A stretch of 64,000 bases of DNA. Origin: Glebionis coronaria (taxonomy: Eukaryota > Streptophyta > Magnoliopsida > Asterales > Asteraceae). The stretch lies in NCBI GenBank assembly GCA_025667525.1, contig CM046878.1, forward strand, positions 388,496,974-388,560,973. Reading direction: 5' to 3'. Position 1 is the stretch's first letter. Each line of letters begins with the position of its first letter. The notes beneath the pieces were generated by a model. That model ran no database searches. It was not told the origin of the DNA and saw nothing but the letters and a program-made list of their open reading frames with translations. Made by a program: the position numbers and the translations under genes. Positions 1 through 12,300 of the stretch are shown one piece after another.

Positions 1-165
1 TCTAAAATTATAACATAAGCATACATGTTTCTTCAAATTTATAACATAAACATAAATGTTTTTCTAAATTTATAACAAAAACATACATGTTTCTTCAAAT
101 TTTAACATAAACGTAAATGTTTTTCTAAATTCATAACAAAAACATACATGTTTCTCTAAATTTAT
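1..165. repeat. AT-rich tandem repeat, about 31-33 bp unit in alternating pairs
   Basis: Five to six imperfect copies of a unit of the form ataacataaacatacatgttt followed by ctaaat or tcaaat. Two variants alternate (acatacatgtttct and acataaatgttttt), giving a dimeric period of about 63 bp. No coding signal; the array begins before the window edge. Confidence 0.75.
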
Positions 166-266
166 ACAAAATAAGAAATACATAAATTCAATACATAATT
201 TTTTTATATCAATTGATATACAATCCAAATACAAATGTGTATTATTAAATATAAATGTACTAAGAA

Positions 267-398
267 ATTCAAAAAACATGAATGCACACATCGAGAACAT
301 ATATACGCAACTTCGAGAACATATACGTACGGCTTCAAAAACATATGTGTACATCTTCGTAAACATTTATGCACGGCTTCGAAAACATTTATGCACGC
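267..398. repeat. Six-copy 22-bp tandem repeat
   Basis: Units begin at 267, 289, 311, 333, 355 and 377, exactly 22 bp apart, with a core like cttcgagaacatatacgtac. The copies differ from one another by a few bases each. A short ORF crosses the array on the minus strand, but it only reflects the repeat and has no recognisable domain. Confidence 0.8.
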
Positions 399-1849
<1,451 letters not shown>

Positions 1850-3106
1850 ATGACTTATAATTGTTGTTTGCATTTATTTATTTAGCTAAATATTGTTGTT
1901 AATAAACTATATTTTTTAAAAATACTGGAAATGTTTTTTGATTGTTTATATTAGTTATATTATTAATTTTCCTCGCGTTTTTTGTACTAAGTATATAATG
2001 TATTTTAAATTGCAGCTTTCGAAACATAAATAGTTTACACATTAAATAATGTAAAGATTAAAAGTACTTTATTTTTTAAAATCAAAAAAATTATTTTTAA
2101 AATAAAAAAATTATTTTTTAAATTTTACAATACTTTAAGGTATATATGAATTAAAAAAAGGAATATATTTGTTTTTTATCTAATCAATTGGCTTTTTCCA
2201 CCTTTATACACACTTTGTATAGTTTTTGCTAATGGGCAGATACTATTAATTAGGGATGAGTATTTCGTCACGAATTCTGAAACCGAACCGGAACCGTACC
2301 GATTCTTGTACCCGAATCTAGTTCGGTACCGATACTATGAAATAAGATGAAAAAATATTTGGTACAACTAATTCGGTACGGGACTGGTACCAAATCGGGA
2401 AATTCCCGAAAAGAAACGACCGAGACCTATATCCGAATTCCGTCTGATACGGTGTCGGTACCATTAGTTTATGATCGAGAAAAAATGATACCACTAATTT
2501 GATATGAGATCGGTACGATACCGGTACCGTGTTCATCCTATTACTAATGATTGTCATTTCTTTTTTAAAATTGTGTTGTTATTGATTATAGTTAACTTTT
2601 TTATGTTGGCATTTGATGCTTGTGAATAAACATGTAATGTTTATGCAACATGTTGTATCTTATATTTTCAATTAACATTAATGTCGGACAACTAAACTTA
2701 GCAGTTTGACCTCTAACCAAGGCCGCCAAACCCAATCTATCTTGTCAAATAAAAACGTTTGTGGTTATGAGCTATATGGTTATAAATTTCTAATAACAAT
2801 TCTATCATGGTGCTACTATAAATACCCTTTTTTTTACAGTCAAAAAATACATAAGATTTTTTTCATACCCCTCTTTGTTTAGCCCTCTTGTTTTAGTATA
2901 ACACAGTTTCTATAAATTTATTTTCGCGTTTTTTATCAGTTTAACAGTTTTAGTTTGTCAAATATATTTTTTGTGGTTCTGAACTTTTCGTTTCACGGTT
3001 TTATAACAATCTCAAATCTTAAAAAAAATGAAGATATAAGGAGGGTATAAATTATTTTTTAAAGGGTCAATAATAACCTCACCCTTCTAAATTCTATAGT
3101 ATATAC
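1850..3106. other. Non-coding DNA, probable Helitron body
   Basis: AT-rich, no credible ORF. From about 2275 to 2540 it holds many GGTACC / CGGTACCG motifs, partly as inverted copies, interspersed with accgaaccggaaccg-like words. I see no gene in it. It may be the non-coding body of the Helitron whose 3' terminus is at 1820. Confidence 0.4.
2275..2540. repeat. GGTACC-rich dispersed palindromic motif cluster
   Basis: The words ttcggtaccg, tggtacc, tcggtacc, cggtacgg and accggtaccg recur at irregular spacing within about 265 bp, each being or containing the palindrome GGTACC or a near variant. It looks like a decayed low-complexity repeat. Function unknown. Confidence 0.5.
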
Positions 3107-3389
3107 TTACTTGTTGCCTTTCTTAACTATATTTAAAATTAGACCTAACAATGATTTTCAAAACCATTTCTACACTTGAATGAGATATCAGACCCATCAC
3201 CAGCAGCTTTTGAGAGCATTGGGACCATCAATCCACTTGACAGCAAGACACGATGTATTTTATTGGTAATATATTTTTTTCTTCCATTTAGTGTTTAACT
3301 ATCAGAAAATTAACACTATCAACATATGCGTTGAAAAATAATAAGTAACGTATGACACTTGAGCAATTAAATTCTTGTTCTTTACCCAC

Positions 3390-3473
3390 CTTTCTTGAGA
3401 TAATGGCATCTGCAATTAGTGTTGATTGAGAAACAGATTTAGCTAAACCAAGAGCAAGTCTCATATCATGCAA
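3390..3473 (-). pseudogene. Unidentified exon-like fragment
   Basis: A 28-codon open stretch reading LHDMRLALGLAKSVSQSTLI and onward to ISRK. It ends in AAG followed by the donor GTGGGT and is preceded by a T-rich acceptor-like tract. I do not recognise the protein family. It lies downstream, in transcription sense, of the syntaxin fragment but does not match the syntaxin C-terminus. Confidence 0.35.
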
Positions 3474-3841
3474 CTTTCAAAATAAAAAGGCATTGTAGAT
3501 CAAATATTTGACAAAAGAAAGGCTGAACTTTCATGCCAACAATAGAAACTTCACTATATACCTGATTCGTTAAAAATGAATATGAATATGAATAGTATTG
3601 ACCCAAAATAAAATCTATGCAAACCTTTCTAGTGCTAAACTCCATTACAAAACAATGCATTTCTAATGAAAATGTCGAGGCACGAATACGTAAAACAATC
3701 AACCTAAAGAACATTTATCTGCCTTTGGCTGCATATTCACCAATCTAGTTACAAAGTATAACTTGATCATGCAAGATAAATAAAACTATACACACAACGA
3801 CCAGAAATTGCTTGGGCTAGCTACAATAAAATGTCATAAAC

Positions 3842-4075
3842 CTTTTGTAGTTTCTTAAGGCCTTCATCCACAGTGGCTGTATCATTTTGAATATTGTAGT
3901 CTATTCTATCTATAATAGTTCCCAGCTTCTGTATAAATTATCAGTCAGATTGATTTTATGGATAATTATGGCCAATTAAGAGACTACTAAAATTTATGAC
4001 CTGGTCGATGACAAGGACCGATAGATCTTTCACGATTTGTGTTACCTCATTCACTGATTCTCCCACATGTGATAG
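3842..4075 (-). pseudogene. SYP4/TLG2-type syntaxin (Qa-SNARE) fragment, two exons
   Basis: Exon one (about 4001-4075) reads GESVNEVTQIVKDLSVLVID-Q. A 69-bp intron with donor GTCATA (3932-4000) separates it from exon two (3842-3931), which reads GTIIDRIDYNIQND then TVDEGLKKLQK and ends at a GTTTAT donor. Known plant SYP41/42/43 trans-Golgi syntaxins have the SNARE helix 'SVNELAQIMKDLSVLVIDQGTIVDRIDYN' style, including the zero-layer glutamine; that recollection is the basis of the assignment. The upstream Habc domain is absent (an in-frame stop lies just 5') and no transmembrane segment follows. I therefore call it a captured or decayed fragment and not a working SNARE. Confidence 0.7.
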
Positions 4076-4690
4076 TAGATCATATCACTTTTCTTCAGCT
4101 TCAGCTAACAAATATTGCGAGTATCACAAGTAGCAAATTATCCACACATAATTTGTCATGTTAGGAGTCAAGAACAAAGCAATACTTTTGTATTTCTATA
4201 TAAACCACACTATTCATTCATGTAATTTACTCCTAGATTTTCTAGCACGGTTAATAAAACCTTTTAGGCACAAATTTACTTTGCACCAATCTAATTCCAC
4301 ATGAACATAAAGTTCTCAACTGGCTCAACTTGTCAATCCATATAAGCTAATAAGCTGATTTTGAGTGTTCGGCGCATTCTGATTTAATAGGATTTAAGCA
4401 CATTTAGAGGTTCTCAAAGGTCGACACAAATGCATATCACAATAATATATTGTCATTTCTTCTAGTTTGAATTTTTATTTACTTTTTGTATACAAAAATG
4501 CCTGCACCAGAATACAGTAAAAAAACGACCACGCCATATAGAAGAATGGCCTTGTTAAACCGACCAGGTCATATATATGCAAATAAATGAGCATGGCCAC
4601 ATGTAGATCATATGCATCCATTCAGTTCAAATGTAAGTAATTGAGGTAATGATCAGTGAGATTAACATGAAGGGATGTACCTTGACTTAC

Positions 4691-4821
4691 AGCGGCCCCA
4701 CAAATTGAAGTTGGACGTCTCGGTTCCGTAAAACTCTCCTATCCAAATTAGCTATTACATTAGCTTGTTTCCTTAACTTGTTGGTTCTCTCCTGAAGTTC
4801 CACATTCCACTCTTTGAAGAT
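4691..4821 (-). pseudogene. Nup62/Nsp1-type coiled-coil exon fragment
   Basis: A 131-bp exon with an intact CAG acceptor (after 4821) and an exact GTAAGT donor (4685-4690). It reads IFKEWNVELQERTNKLRKQA and then a segment containing RRVLRNRDVQLQ. From memory, the Nsp1_C region of plant Nup62 (central FG nucleoporin channel) has a matching WNAELQERT...FRKQA...RILQNRDV pattern. Only this exon is present; the FG-repeat part and the rest of the coiled coil are not visible nearby. Its neighbour in the transcription direction is a syntaxin fragment, which would be odd for a genuine nucleoporin gene. Confidence 0.6.
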
Positions 4822-5535
4822 CTGTATGAAACATCAAAATTTATAATTGTTATTATTCATATAGAAAGTCCATGGAATGCGCGGTTAGATAAGCAAAAAA
4901 ACTAATCGGGTAGAACCGAATTATATCGGGATACACCTTCTTACTTTATTTATTCAAAAACGTCACACTTATAACAATATGAAAGAGACCGTTAATACAA
5001 CCATTTGATTTCGAGATCTGAAAATTCTAAATCTGATAACCCTTTTCAAATATCATTTAGGCAAATACCACATGTATAGTATTGACCTTTGCTGTTGAAC
5101 AGGGGGTTAATAGATTCTTGATGGTTAACTTGACTACAAAAATCTATAAGTTAATTAAGGATGATGCTCAATAAAGTAGGCAAATAACAGAAAACTAAAA
5201 GTGTTGTTCGAAAAACGACAATTGGAAACATTGTTTCAGTAGAGAGAAAGATACATGTTCGGGCATACAACATAATACCAACAACAAACATTTAACCTAT
5301 CATTAGTTTCAAGATGAAAATCCAAACACTCTCTAAATAGAACATTTGACTGGAAATGTCGTATTGTATTTTAATAGTAGTAAAACTTTTAAAATTTGGT
5401 TAATATATTATGATCAAATGTTCCCTTTTTCTATTAAATTCCTGTGAGAATCTCAACTTGACGGTATATATTACGAAAATTAGTAGATTGAGCAGCTATA
5501 TTTTCTAGAGCATAATGAAGTACTAAAAGACTCAC

Positions 5536-5626
5536 TTTTTGGGGAGATCGGCAGATCCCTTGTCGACCCTAATGTTCAAATTATCCTCGGTCTTTTCTGA
5601 GTATCAAGACGCTGGCTTTCACGAAT
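5536..5626 (-). pseudogene. Unidentified exon-like fragment with internal frameshift
   Basis: Bounded by a CAG acceptor (5627-5629) and a GTGAGT donor (5530-5535). It starts IRESQRLDTQKR, then the frame shifts by one base before an EDNLNIRVDKGSADLPK-like stretch. The shift breaks the exon, so it cannot be coding as it stands. I do not recognise the family. Confidence 0.35.
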
Positions 5627-6236
5627 CTGCAATATGGGTCACCAAAAACTGAACCTACATGACTATGAGTAGGTAACTTTTACATGATATGCCCACTCAG
5701 CCCTGTTGAATGGGTTATATATCTCATTTATACCCATATATCTTAAACAAATGAGAAATTCATTTATAACTCGTAACTAAAGGGTAGAGATGAAAATAGG
5801 TAAATAAGGTACATAAAAAGTTCACTAATTTAAATGTGGTGTAATGGGCAAAATGTAAGAAAATATAAGTGGCACAAATAATCATACCTGAGGAGAGAAG
5901 ATTCACATTTTTTTAGTGATGTTCTGAAAGAAGCCCATCCAACCCCTGTGGAGAATAAGTCGTTCACTGCTAAGTTTTATATCATCAAGGTTCCAACTCT
6001 GTCCTGGGTTCTATCTTAGACCAATCGACATTAGTCATTAGCCTATGAAAAGTTTTTCCATAAAGAGGTGACCATAATGGTAGAATATTTTGCCTTTCTT
6101 AATTGATTAACCTAATCCACCGATTACTTGATAATACTCTTGTTTCCTACAGCCTCGAAACATAAAATTACATGTAAAAAAACTCGGGTATTATTTACAT
6201 ATATAATTGTTCTCCCTTGTTGTTCACCAACATAAC

Positions 6237-6375
6237 TTTTTGTCTTAATTCCAAGAAAATAGGACATCATACCGTGACACAACCTCATCATCAGAGTTGG
6301 GATGTTATGAGTTGACAATTCTCCGATTTTGTTAGAAGAAGCAGGCAATTTAAGATCTATCAGCAGCTTTTTGAA
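6237..6375 (-). pseudogene. Unidentified exon-like fragment
   Basis: An open stretch after the acceptor CAG at 6376-6378 reads FKKLLIDLKLPASSNKIGEL and continues to MMSYFLGIKTK. It ends near a GTTATG donor. An adjacent short open stretch near 5990-6065 (LPLWSPLYGKTFHRLM) may be the next exon. No family recognised. Confidence 0.35.
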
Positions 6376-7514
6376 CTGCTGATAGAGAAACCAACAAAAA
6401 TGAAGACAAACCAAGATTCAATGGGGACTTATGTATTAATACAGTGAGATTATAATTAAAAATTATAAACAATCAGGTACAAATGTTATAAACATACCCT
6501 GTCATCAGTTTTAAAGGATTTTTTGGTAGTTTACCGTTTGTAGCAAAATTGTTCAGTTAACGCCGAATCCACTTTCGAACAGTTCATCGTTATCGGAATA
6601 AGGTCATTAGCGCACGAATAGACTTAAACAAACACCCATATTTTCAAAAAACCTTGATTAAAGAAAATCCAAACTAAAGCCTTTCATAATAAACCTACAA
6701 ATAAATCTCTAAACTAACCTATCTACAATGTTTAAATCATAAAATACCCATTATTTGTCATTATAACATCTCACCTCAAGTTATCATTTTCACATAAACT
6801 TAAAAAGATTTAGAAATTAATGTTGCAATATACATTTGTATTCTAACAAAAAAAAAATACTACTTTTATGACAATAATCCCAAAACAAAAGTGGAATTTC
6901 ACCTGTCGATAAAGATAAAACAACAAATCTTTTCTGTGAAAGGTTTTCCCGATTTAAATAGAATATCTGTGTCAACTATTGAGCAGTCTGAACTTGTGTG
7001 GCAGATTCAGATATCTCAACAATCATTTCCTCAGATTTCCTCTTGAGTCTTTGACTCTTGACTCAGATTATCAGAAATCGTTGTGTTTACACAAAAAAGG
7101 AAGGAGGTTGAAGCATATTTTCTGATTTTGTATCACAAATGCTACAAACCACTTTACAAACCTTTTGTTCCTTTAAACCTTTTGTTCCTGATTACCTAAG
7201 TTGTAAGTGTTCAATGAATTTTTTACAAACCACTTTATACTGGAATAGTTAAGATAGACTCCTGTGGTGCCCCATCTGTCAAAATTTTTTATTATACAGA
7301 GGTTGTACTTTGCAAGCATAAACATACTGCCTTGTGTGTTAAACCTTTCAAAAGTTTAGATAAGTTCAACGTCTAGACAACACTGAAGAAACATAAAATA
7401 AAAAAACGGATTATTCGACGAATATACCCAGATTCATAATTCAAACTATAAAATCAGTCAAAAGGAAAGCTGTGATTTTCCTTTGCGAAGAAGATTTTCT
7501 ATAAGATCACTTAC

Positions 7515-7714
7515 AAAAACTCTGTTTCTGATATCCATATAAACTCAGTGACAATGATGGGGATTGAGTGAGGAGGAATACATGAGTTAGATATCTCAGG
7601 CGGGGAGTGCTTCAATATTGTAAATATATCCGTAGCTATATCTTTTGTTAGCATGTTTCTGTGAGCCCAATAATCAACAAAGGCATCTGCATACGTGTCA
7701 ACTTTCAAGACAAA
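7515..7714 (-). pseudogene. Unidentified 200-bp exon with intact splice sites
   Basis: An exon-like segment open throughout, preceded by a T-rich tract ending in AAG and followed by a perfect GTAAGTGATC donor (7505-7514). It reads FVLKVDTYADAFVDYWAHRN then MLTKDIATDIFTILKHSPPE and ends in TEFIW. The composition is protein-like. I cannot name the family. Open frame plus strong splice sites make it the best-preserved fragment in the block. Confidence 0.45.
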
Positions 7715-7869
7715 CTTAGAAAAATAAGAAGTAAATGGCACAATATGCATCAGTAACAATAAGATCATACAGGAAAATATTTTAACTTAAATAAAAATAA
7801 GCAAATGGCACAATATCAATCAGTATAGAACTATATACAAAGGCAAAACAATTATTCTAGTATCCTGAC

Positions 7870-7945
7870 CAGTAAAAATTCTTAAAGGATCCCAGAGTAT
7901 CCCTGTCCTTAATGATTTTTCACATGCTTCTCCATCACAATTCCA
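7870..7945 (-). pseudogene. Unidentified exon-like fragment
   Basis: Preceded by the acceptor TTGTAG (7946-7951) and followed by a possible GTCAGG donor (7864-7869). It reads WNCDGEACEKSLRTGILWDP and then LRIFTG. It could precede the 7515-7714 exon in the same gene, although the simplest splice phase does not match. Not recognised. Confidence 0.35.
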
Positions 7946-8102
7946 CTACAATATTTCATAATAATTTACATAAACACAACTAATCACATATATCAGTATA
8001 TGATGCACCATTTAATCAATTATAGTAACAGAAATTGCTATATTTGTTCGTCATCACAAATTCAAGTGTTGCATCAATAAAGAATCTTGTGTTATAAGCA
8101 AC

Positions 8103-8173
8103 CTGTAAAGTGCTTCGACCTAAGAGATGTACATAATTAGGAGGTAAGGCCTTCTTTGCCAAAGTAATGTTGC
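8103..8173 (-). pseudogene. Unidentified exon-like fragment
   Basis: Reads GNITLAKKALPPNYVHLLGR then STLQ, with acceptor GGAAG upstream and a CAG|GTTGCT donor. The phase is compatible with the next exon-like piece at 7945 (both phase 0), so these two may derive from one gene. Family not recognised. Confidence 0.35.
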
Positions 8174-8264
8174 CTTCCAATAGAAAGGAAAACGATGATA
8201 CATTTAAATCTAGAAAACATAAGCATTTACATGATTAGTTTTATGAAACAATCAAATCCCAAAA

Positions 8265-8527
8265 ATATTTTCTTTTACTTGCTTGAGGACAAGCAAACTC
8301 TTAAGTGTGAGGGGGTTTGCTCCTTTAGCCATTTCTTATAAAAACCAAAAATATTTTCAATTTTTCGTAGAATTTTCAATTTTTCATAAAAAAATTTAAA
8401 AAAAAACTTTCTTTTAGAACCTAGGTATTTAGTTTCTAACTTTATTTTTCTTTTATTTTGCTTGAGGGCAAGCAAAGTTTTTCTTTTCCTTTCTCGAGGA
8501 CGAGCAAAACTTAAGTGTGAGGGGATT
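8265..8527 (+). mobile_element. Internal 3' end of element G (Athila/Tat-like) with two polypurine-tract modules
   Basis: Two related modules, near 8279-8320 and 8458-8527, carry gcttgagg(a/g)caagcaaa followed by aagtgtgaggggg and aagtgtgagggga. The 'gaggacaagca...aagtgtggggg' block just before TGATA is a familiar 3' end of plant Athila/Tat Gypsy elements. The second module directly abuts the LTR at 8528 and is the likely polypurine tract. Everything upstream of about 8265 in this element is missing. Confidence 0.7.
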
Positions 8528-9094
8528 TGATAACGCTCAAATCTAACATATTTATATGAGCGTATTCGTGGTGTTTATGCATATATTTGTATGATTTTTA
8601 TGAACATATGATACTTAATGAAGCTTATTTGCTATTGTAGGTTCATCAGTGGTTACATTACGATAAATAAAGAAAAGACGTGAATTGGAGGTGAAAAGAT
8701 GAACGAGACATGAAAGTGTAGCTCTCGTATGACAAATAATACAATGATAAAGGGTCTTGGAAAGTTTGGAAGAAAGAAAGGTGGAAGAAACAAAGTAGAA
8801 GGACTAGAAGGGAAAAGTGGGAAAGTTGGCCCAGTTGCCACCGGCAACACGATTGCTGCCGCCGACAAATCTACATCCATTTGCCACTACCGGCAACACT
8901 CCTGCTGCCGCCGACAAGTTGCCCTGACAGATTTTGGAAAAGTCACATTAAACATATCTTCCACTTCTCCAAGCAAACTTAATCACTCCATTACATCCAA
9001 GGACCTATCATCTTCTCTTCATTACTTCATTCCCTGGAACATTTGCAACCCTTGGAGCCAAAGAAAACTACTTGGTGGCCAAGGAGAATTAAAG

Positions 9095-9102
9095 TATAAA
9101 TA
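9095..9102 (+). promoter_or_regulatory. TATA box of the G LTR
   Basis: TATAAATA lies 567 bp into the LTR in the context aaagtataaataaaaccc. This is the expected U3/R position for a plant LTR promoter. The perfect hairpin at 9195-9221 would fall in the transcribed leader. Confidence 0.6.
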
Positions 9103-9355
9103 AAACCCATGGGGTAGTGTTTATACATATCCCTTACACTCTCAATCATCATCTTCTACATCCAATACTCCATCATATTCTGTGATTTTCGTATCACCCC
9201 TCACCCAAGTGGTGAGGGGTGGTGGAATTGTTAGCCATGTCCATGTATTAAGCCACATGAGAGCAGAGAAGAAAGCCATACTCCATACAAAACCCAAGAT
9301 GGTTATGGGTAGAAGGCGTTGTATTTTGGTACTATGAACTCTAATGTTTGGTAAC

Positions 9356-12300
9356 TGATGAGACTGTATTTATACATAGTCTCATCGTCCAAATCAGGCT
9401 CAAAACGCTTAAAATATCGTCAAAATACCCAAAATATGCCTGTGTTTGTTCATTGTGTATTTCAGGTACGGATATCGTGAATTCACCAAAAGATCAAAGG
9501 AATCAAGCAAAAACGAACACGGGAAACGAAGCCGCACAAAGAACCGGGCCCAAGTTTGGAATTTACAAAAATGCCCTTGAAGTTTGAAGAATTGGCAACA
9601 TTGGTCCTCTAAGTTTGAAGATTTGACACTTTATACCCCTCAAATATCCATAAATATGAGTGGGGTCCCTAAGGTTTGAAGACTTTACACATCTAGCCCT
9701 TGAAGAATCCCTTTTTACATGAAAAGTCCTTGTTTGAAAGTTATTGAAATACCTTGTGCCAAAAGTGACAACAAGTCCAAAGAACATTACAAAGGAATTT
9801 GAGTTGTGGACTGAGAAACCTTATTTAGCAAACACTTGGGAAATGGGGGGCTAAATCTGCCAAGACAACACAACTTGCTCCAGCCTATCACCTCTCCACA
9901 CGTGTCCCACTCATAAATATTAACCAATCAAACACACCCCAAACCCCACGTCCTCTTTCCACTAAACAAAATAAATAATCAGTTTTTTTTTAATCTGATT
10001 GTTAGTTTTGATTTTAGTGGGAAACATTACTTTTAAAAATTTAATCCACCTTAACCCCATTTAAACCATCCCTGCTACCCCCAAATTGCATAAACCCTAA
10101 AACTCTAATTTCCCCAAAACAAAGGGTTTTTCTCTTAAACCTTCCAGAATGTTGATTGATGGTAAGTAAATCAAAACCCAACACCCAACAAACCCAAACC
10201 GTGACCCCTGGACCCCACACGAGACAGCCCTGTTCCCTAAAAAATGGCATAGAACGAATCTTTTAGAAGATCAACAATCATCCTCCACTCCTTGGTCCCA
10301 AAGGTACCCATTGAACGTTCAAGATCAACAAAGGATAGCTGGCACATCACTTTCCCAGTACAACTTCACATGGCTTAATTTTGACCAATTTTCAAAGGGC
10401 ATTCCTGGAATTCTAGTTGCTAGGGTTTTCATATTGTTTGTGTATCTAGATTCTTCTATTATATAGTATAAATACAAAGTCGGTTTGTGACTTGTATTTT
10501 TTGCTCCAGTTTTATTTGTAAAAATATTTTAATGAAAAAATAGTTACAGTTTCTTAATTATCTTGCAAATAATGCTGAGTTCCCAAGTGTTGTGCTTGTT
10601 TTTAGTTAAGGTTCATCTTGATGCAAAAAAGTGTTTAGTGCAAGTTCATAAATTTATTTTGTTCAAAAAAGTTTAATTCTTAAAAATCGAATCCAAAATA
10701 TAAAGGAAGTGAAAGTGGATCTTATCTTTTGGTTTCATTTGTGAGAATTAACTGGTTGGTTTCAAGTAAGATTTTTCAGTTTGTGTTAACAAGTTTAAAG
10801 TGCTTTAAAATAGGTTTTCAAAAATCAGTCCTTAAGGGAAGTTTATAATTTCTGTTTGTATAAGCTATAAGCTCATAAGCCTGCTTATTCATTAAGCTGG
10901 GCTTATAAGCTTATGCTTTTGATTGTTTCACTTGTTTGTTGCTTTTGCAGGTTCAAAAAGTGACAAGATACTCTCCATTTCATTTACATTTTTCTTGTTT
11001 AAAGACATATTCATCCCTTGGGTCCCTATTGGATTCCATCAGCAGGGAATCTCTACTTGATCTCATAAGTTCAGAAAGCCAAAAAAAAGCCATAGGGAAG
11101 GCATCAGCTAGGTATCACAGGCTTGAACCCCCTAACTGTCATTTTTTTGCTCTTTTATGTGATTTATGTGAGAATGGTATGAATATGCTCCTTTGTTGGT
11201 TTAATCTGTTAGTCCATGTTCATTTCAGTCTTTTATGCATGTTAGAATTAGTAGAAATCAGTTTAGGATTGGTTTGCTAGCTTTTGGTTTGATATTATTT
11301 GATTTCCAGTTTTAAAGGGGTGTTTGGATTGGGTGATAACCAAGCATGATTGACAACATGGTAGGTTAATTTTAGTCTTAACACACCCATTTAGTTAGTA
11401 TTGTTATTTATCAGTTTATTATTTGAGTATAGGGTAGTTTAAATCAGATTGTGCATGTTAATATTTGGCAATATTGCTTAGAAATCAGTAACTCCTTTTT
11501 CTGTGTAGTTTTGGTGAGGAATTCTCATCAAAATCTTGTTAGTTGTCAAGGGATAAGTTAGTATAAGATTTGGAATCAGTTAAGCTCATATTGGTAGCCA
11601 TTTGAGCAAGTTTGCATGCTTTAAAAATCATTTTTGTGCACATTGCACCAGCAAAAACGTCCACAGCCCCCCTCCTATAGAACAGTAACTGATTTTTGCC
11701 ATTCTTTGTGCTAAATTTGTATTGTGCATTGGTGTTTTTGTGTTTAAACTGACTCTCCACACTTCCATGAGTGTGGGGGTGCCCTTGTATCCAAGCAAAA
11801 CCAAGAAACAAGCAATCTACAATCATTTTAGTGCCCAGACATTGATTTTGCACTAGCAGTGGGAACCAAGTTGCCCCTGCTAGTGTATCTGTTTGTACTG
11901 CTATACAAGCAGACAAAATAGTCAAAGTGTCAACATCAGTAGTTCTTTCTTTTTTTGTATTTAGTGGTGTTTTTTAGGAATTAGCACTTCAAACTTTTTC
12001 CATTATTTTTCTTTTTTAATTTCTGATGTTTCAGTATAATTTAATTTTCTGTTACTGTTCATTAAGCAATTTTTAGATTAAATAGCCTATTTAAATTACT
12101 TTTTAATTACTGTTTTTGGAATTTAGTGTAAAAAATTATTATTTTTCACTTTTAAAATTTTTGTTAGACTTAGAAAAGTATTTTAAGATTTTTAGTTTAA
12201 AAATATTTCACTGTTCATCTTTTAATTAATTTTTATAATTAATTTATCTTAATTAGGGTTTAATTATTAAACTATTTTGTCTTTTAGTGCAAATTTTTAC

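Larger units (their letters stand above)
3107..8264 (-). other. Block of minus-strand exon-like gene fragments
   Basis: Across about 5 kb there are short open stretches on the minus strand bounded by good splice signals and separated by AT-rich intron-like DNA. Two can be assigned (syntaxin SYP4 type, Nup62 type); those at 3390, 5536, 6237, 7515, 7870 and 8103 cannot. Some are frame-damaged. All share the orientation of the Helitron terminus at 1820. The pieces I can name come from unrelated proteins, so a mosaic of captured fragments is more likely than one gene. A decayed host locus is the alternative. Between the listed exons I see only intron-like sequence. Confidence 0.5.

Noticed and set aside
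3097..3105. Minus-strand TATATACTA as a Helitron 5' end
   Set aside because: The essential TC start is TA here and the flank is not A|; mentioned only as a weak candidate.
7821..7829. Minus-strand TCTATACTG as a Helitron 5' end
   Set aside because: The preceding base is T where A is required and nothing else supports the boundary.
8729..9103. 124-codon plus-strand ORF
   Set aside because: It lies in U3 of the G LTR, spans a GC-rich direct repeat and has no recognisable domain.
10936..11925. ORFs of 114 (+) and 128 (-) codons
   Set aside because: Both are inside solo LTR H, on opposite strands, with no domain or codon-like bias; chance ORFs are expected in 3.6 kb.
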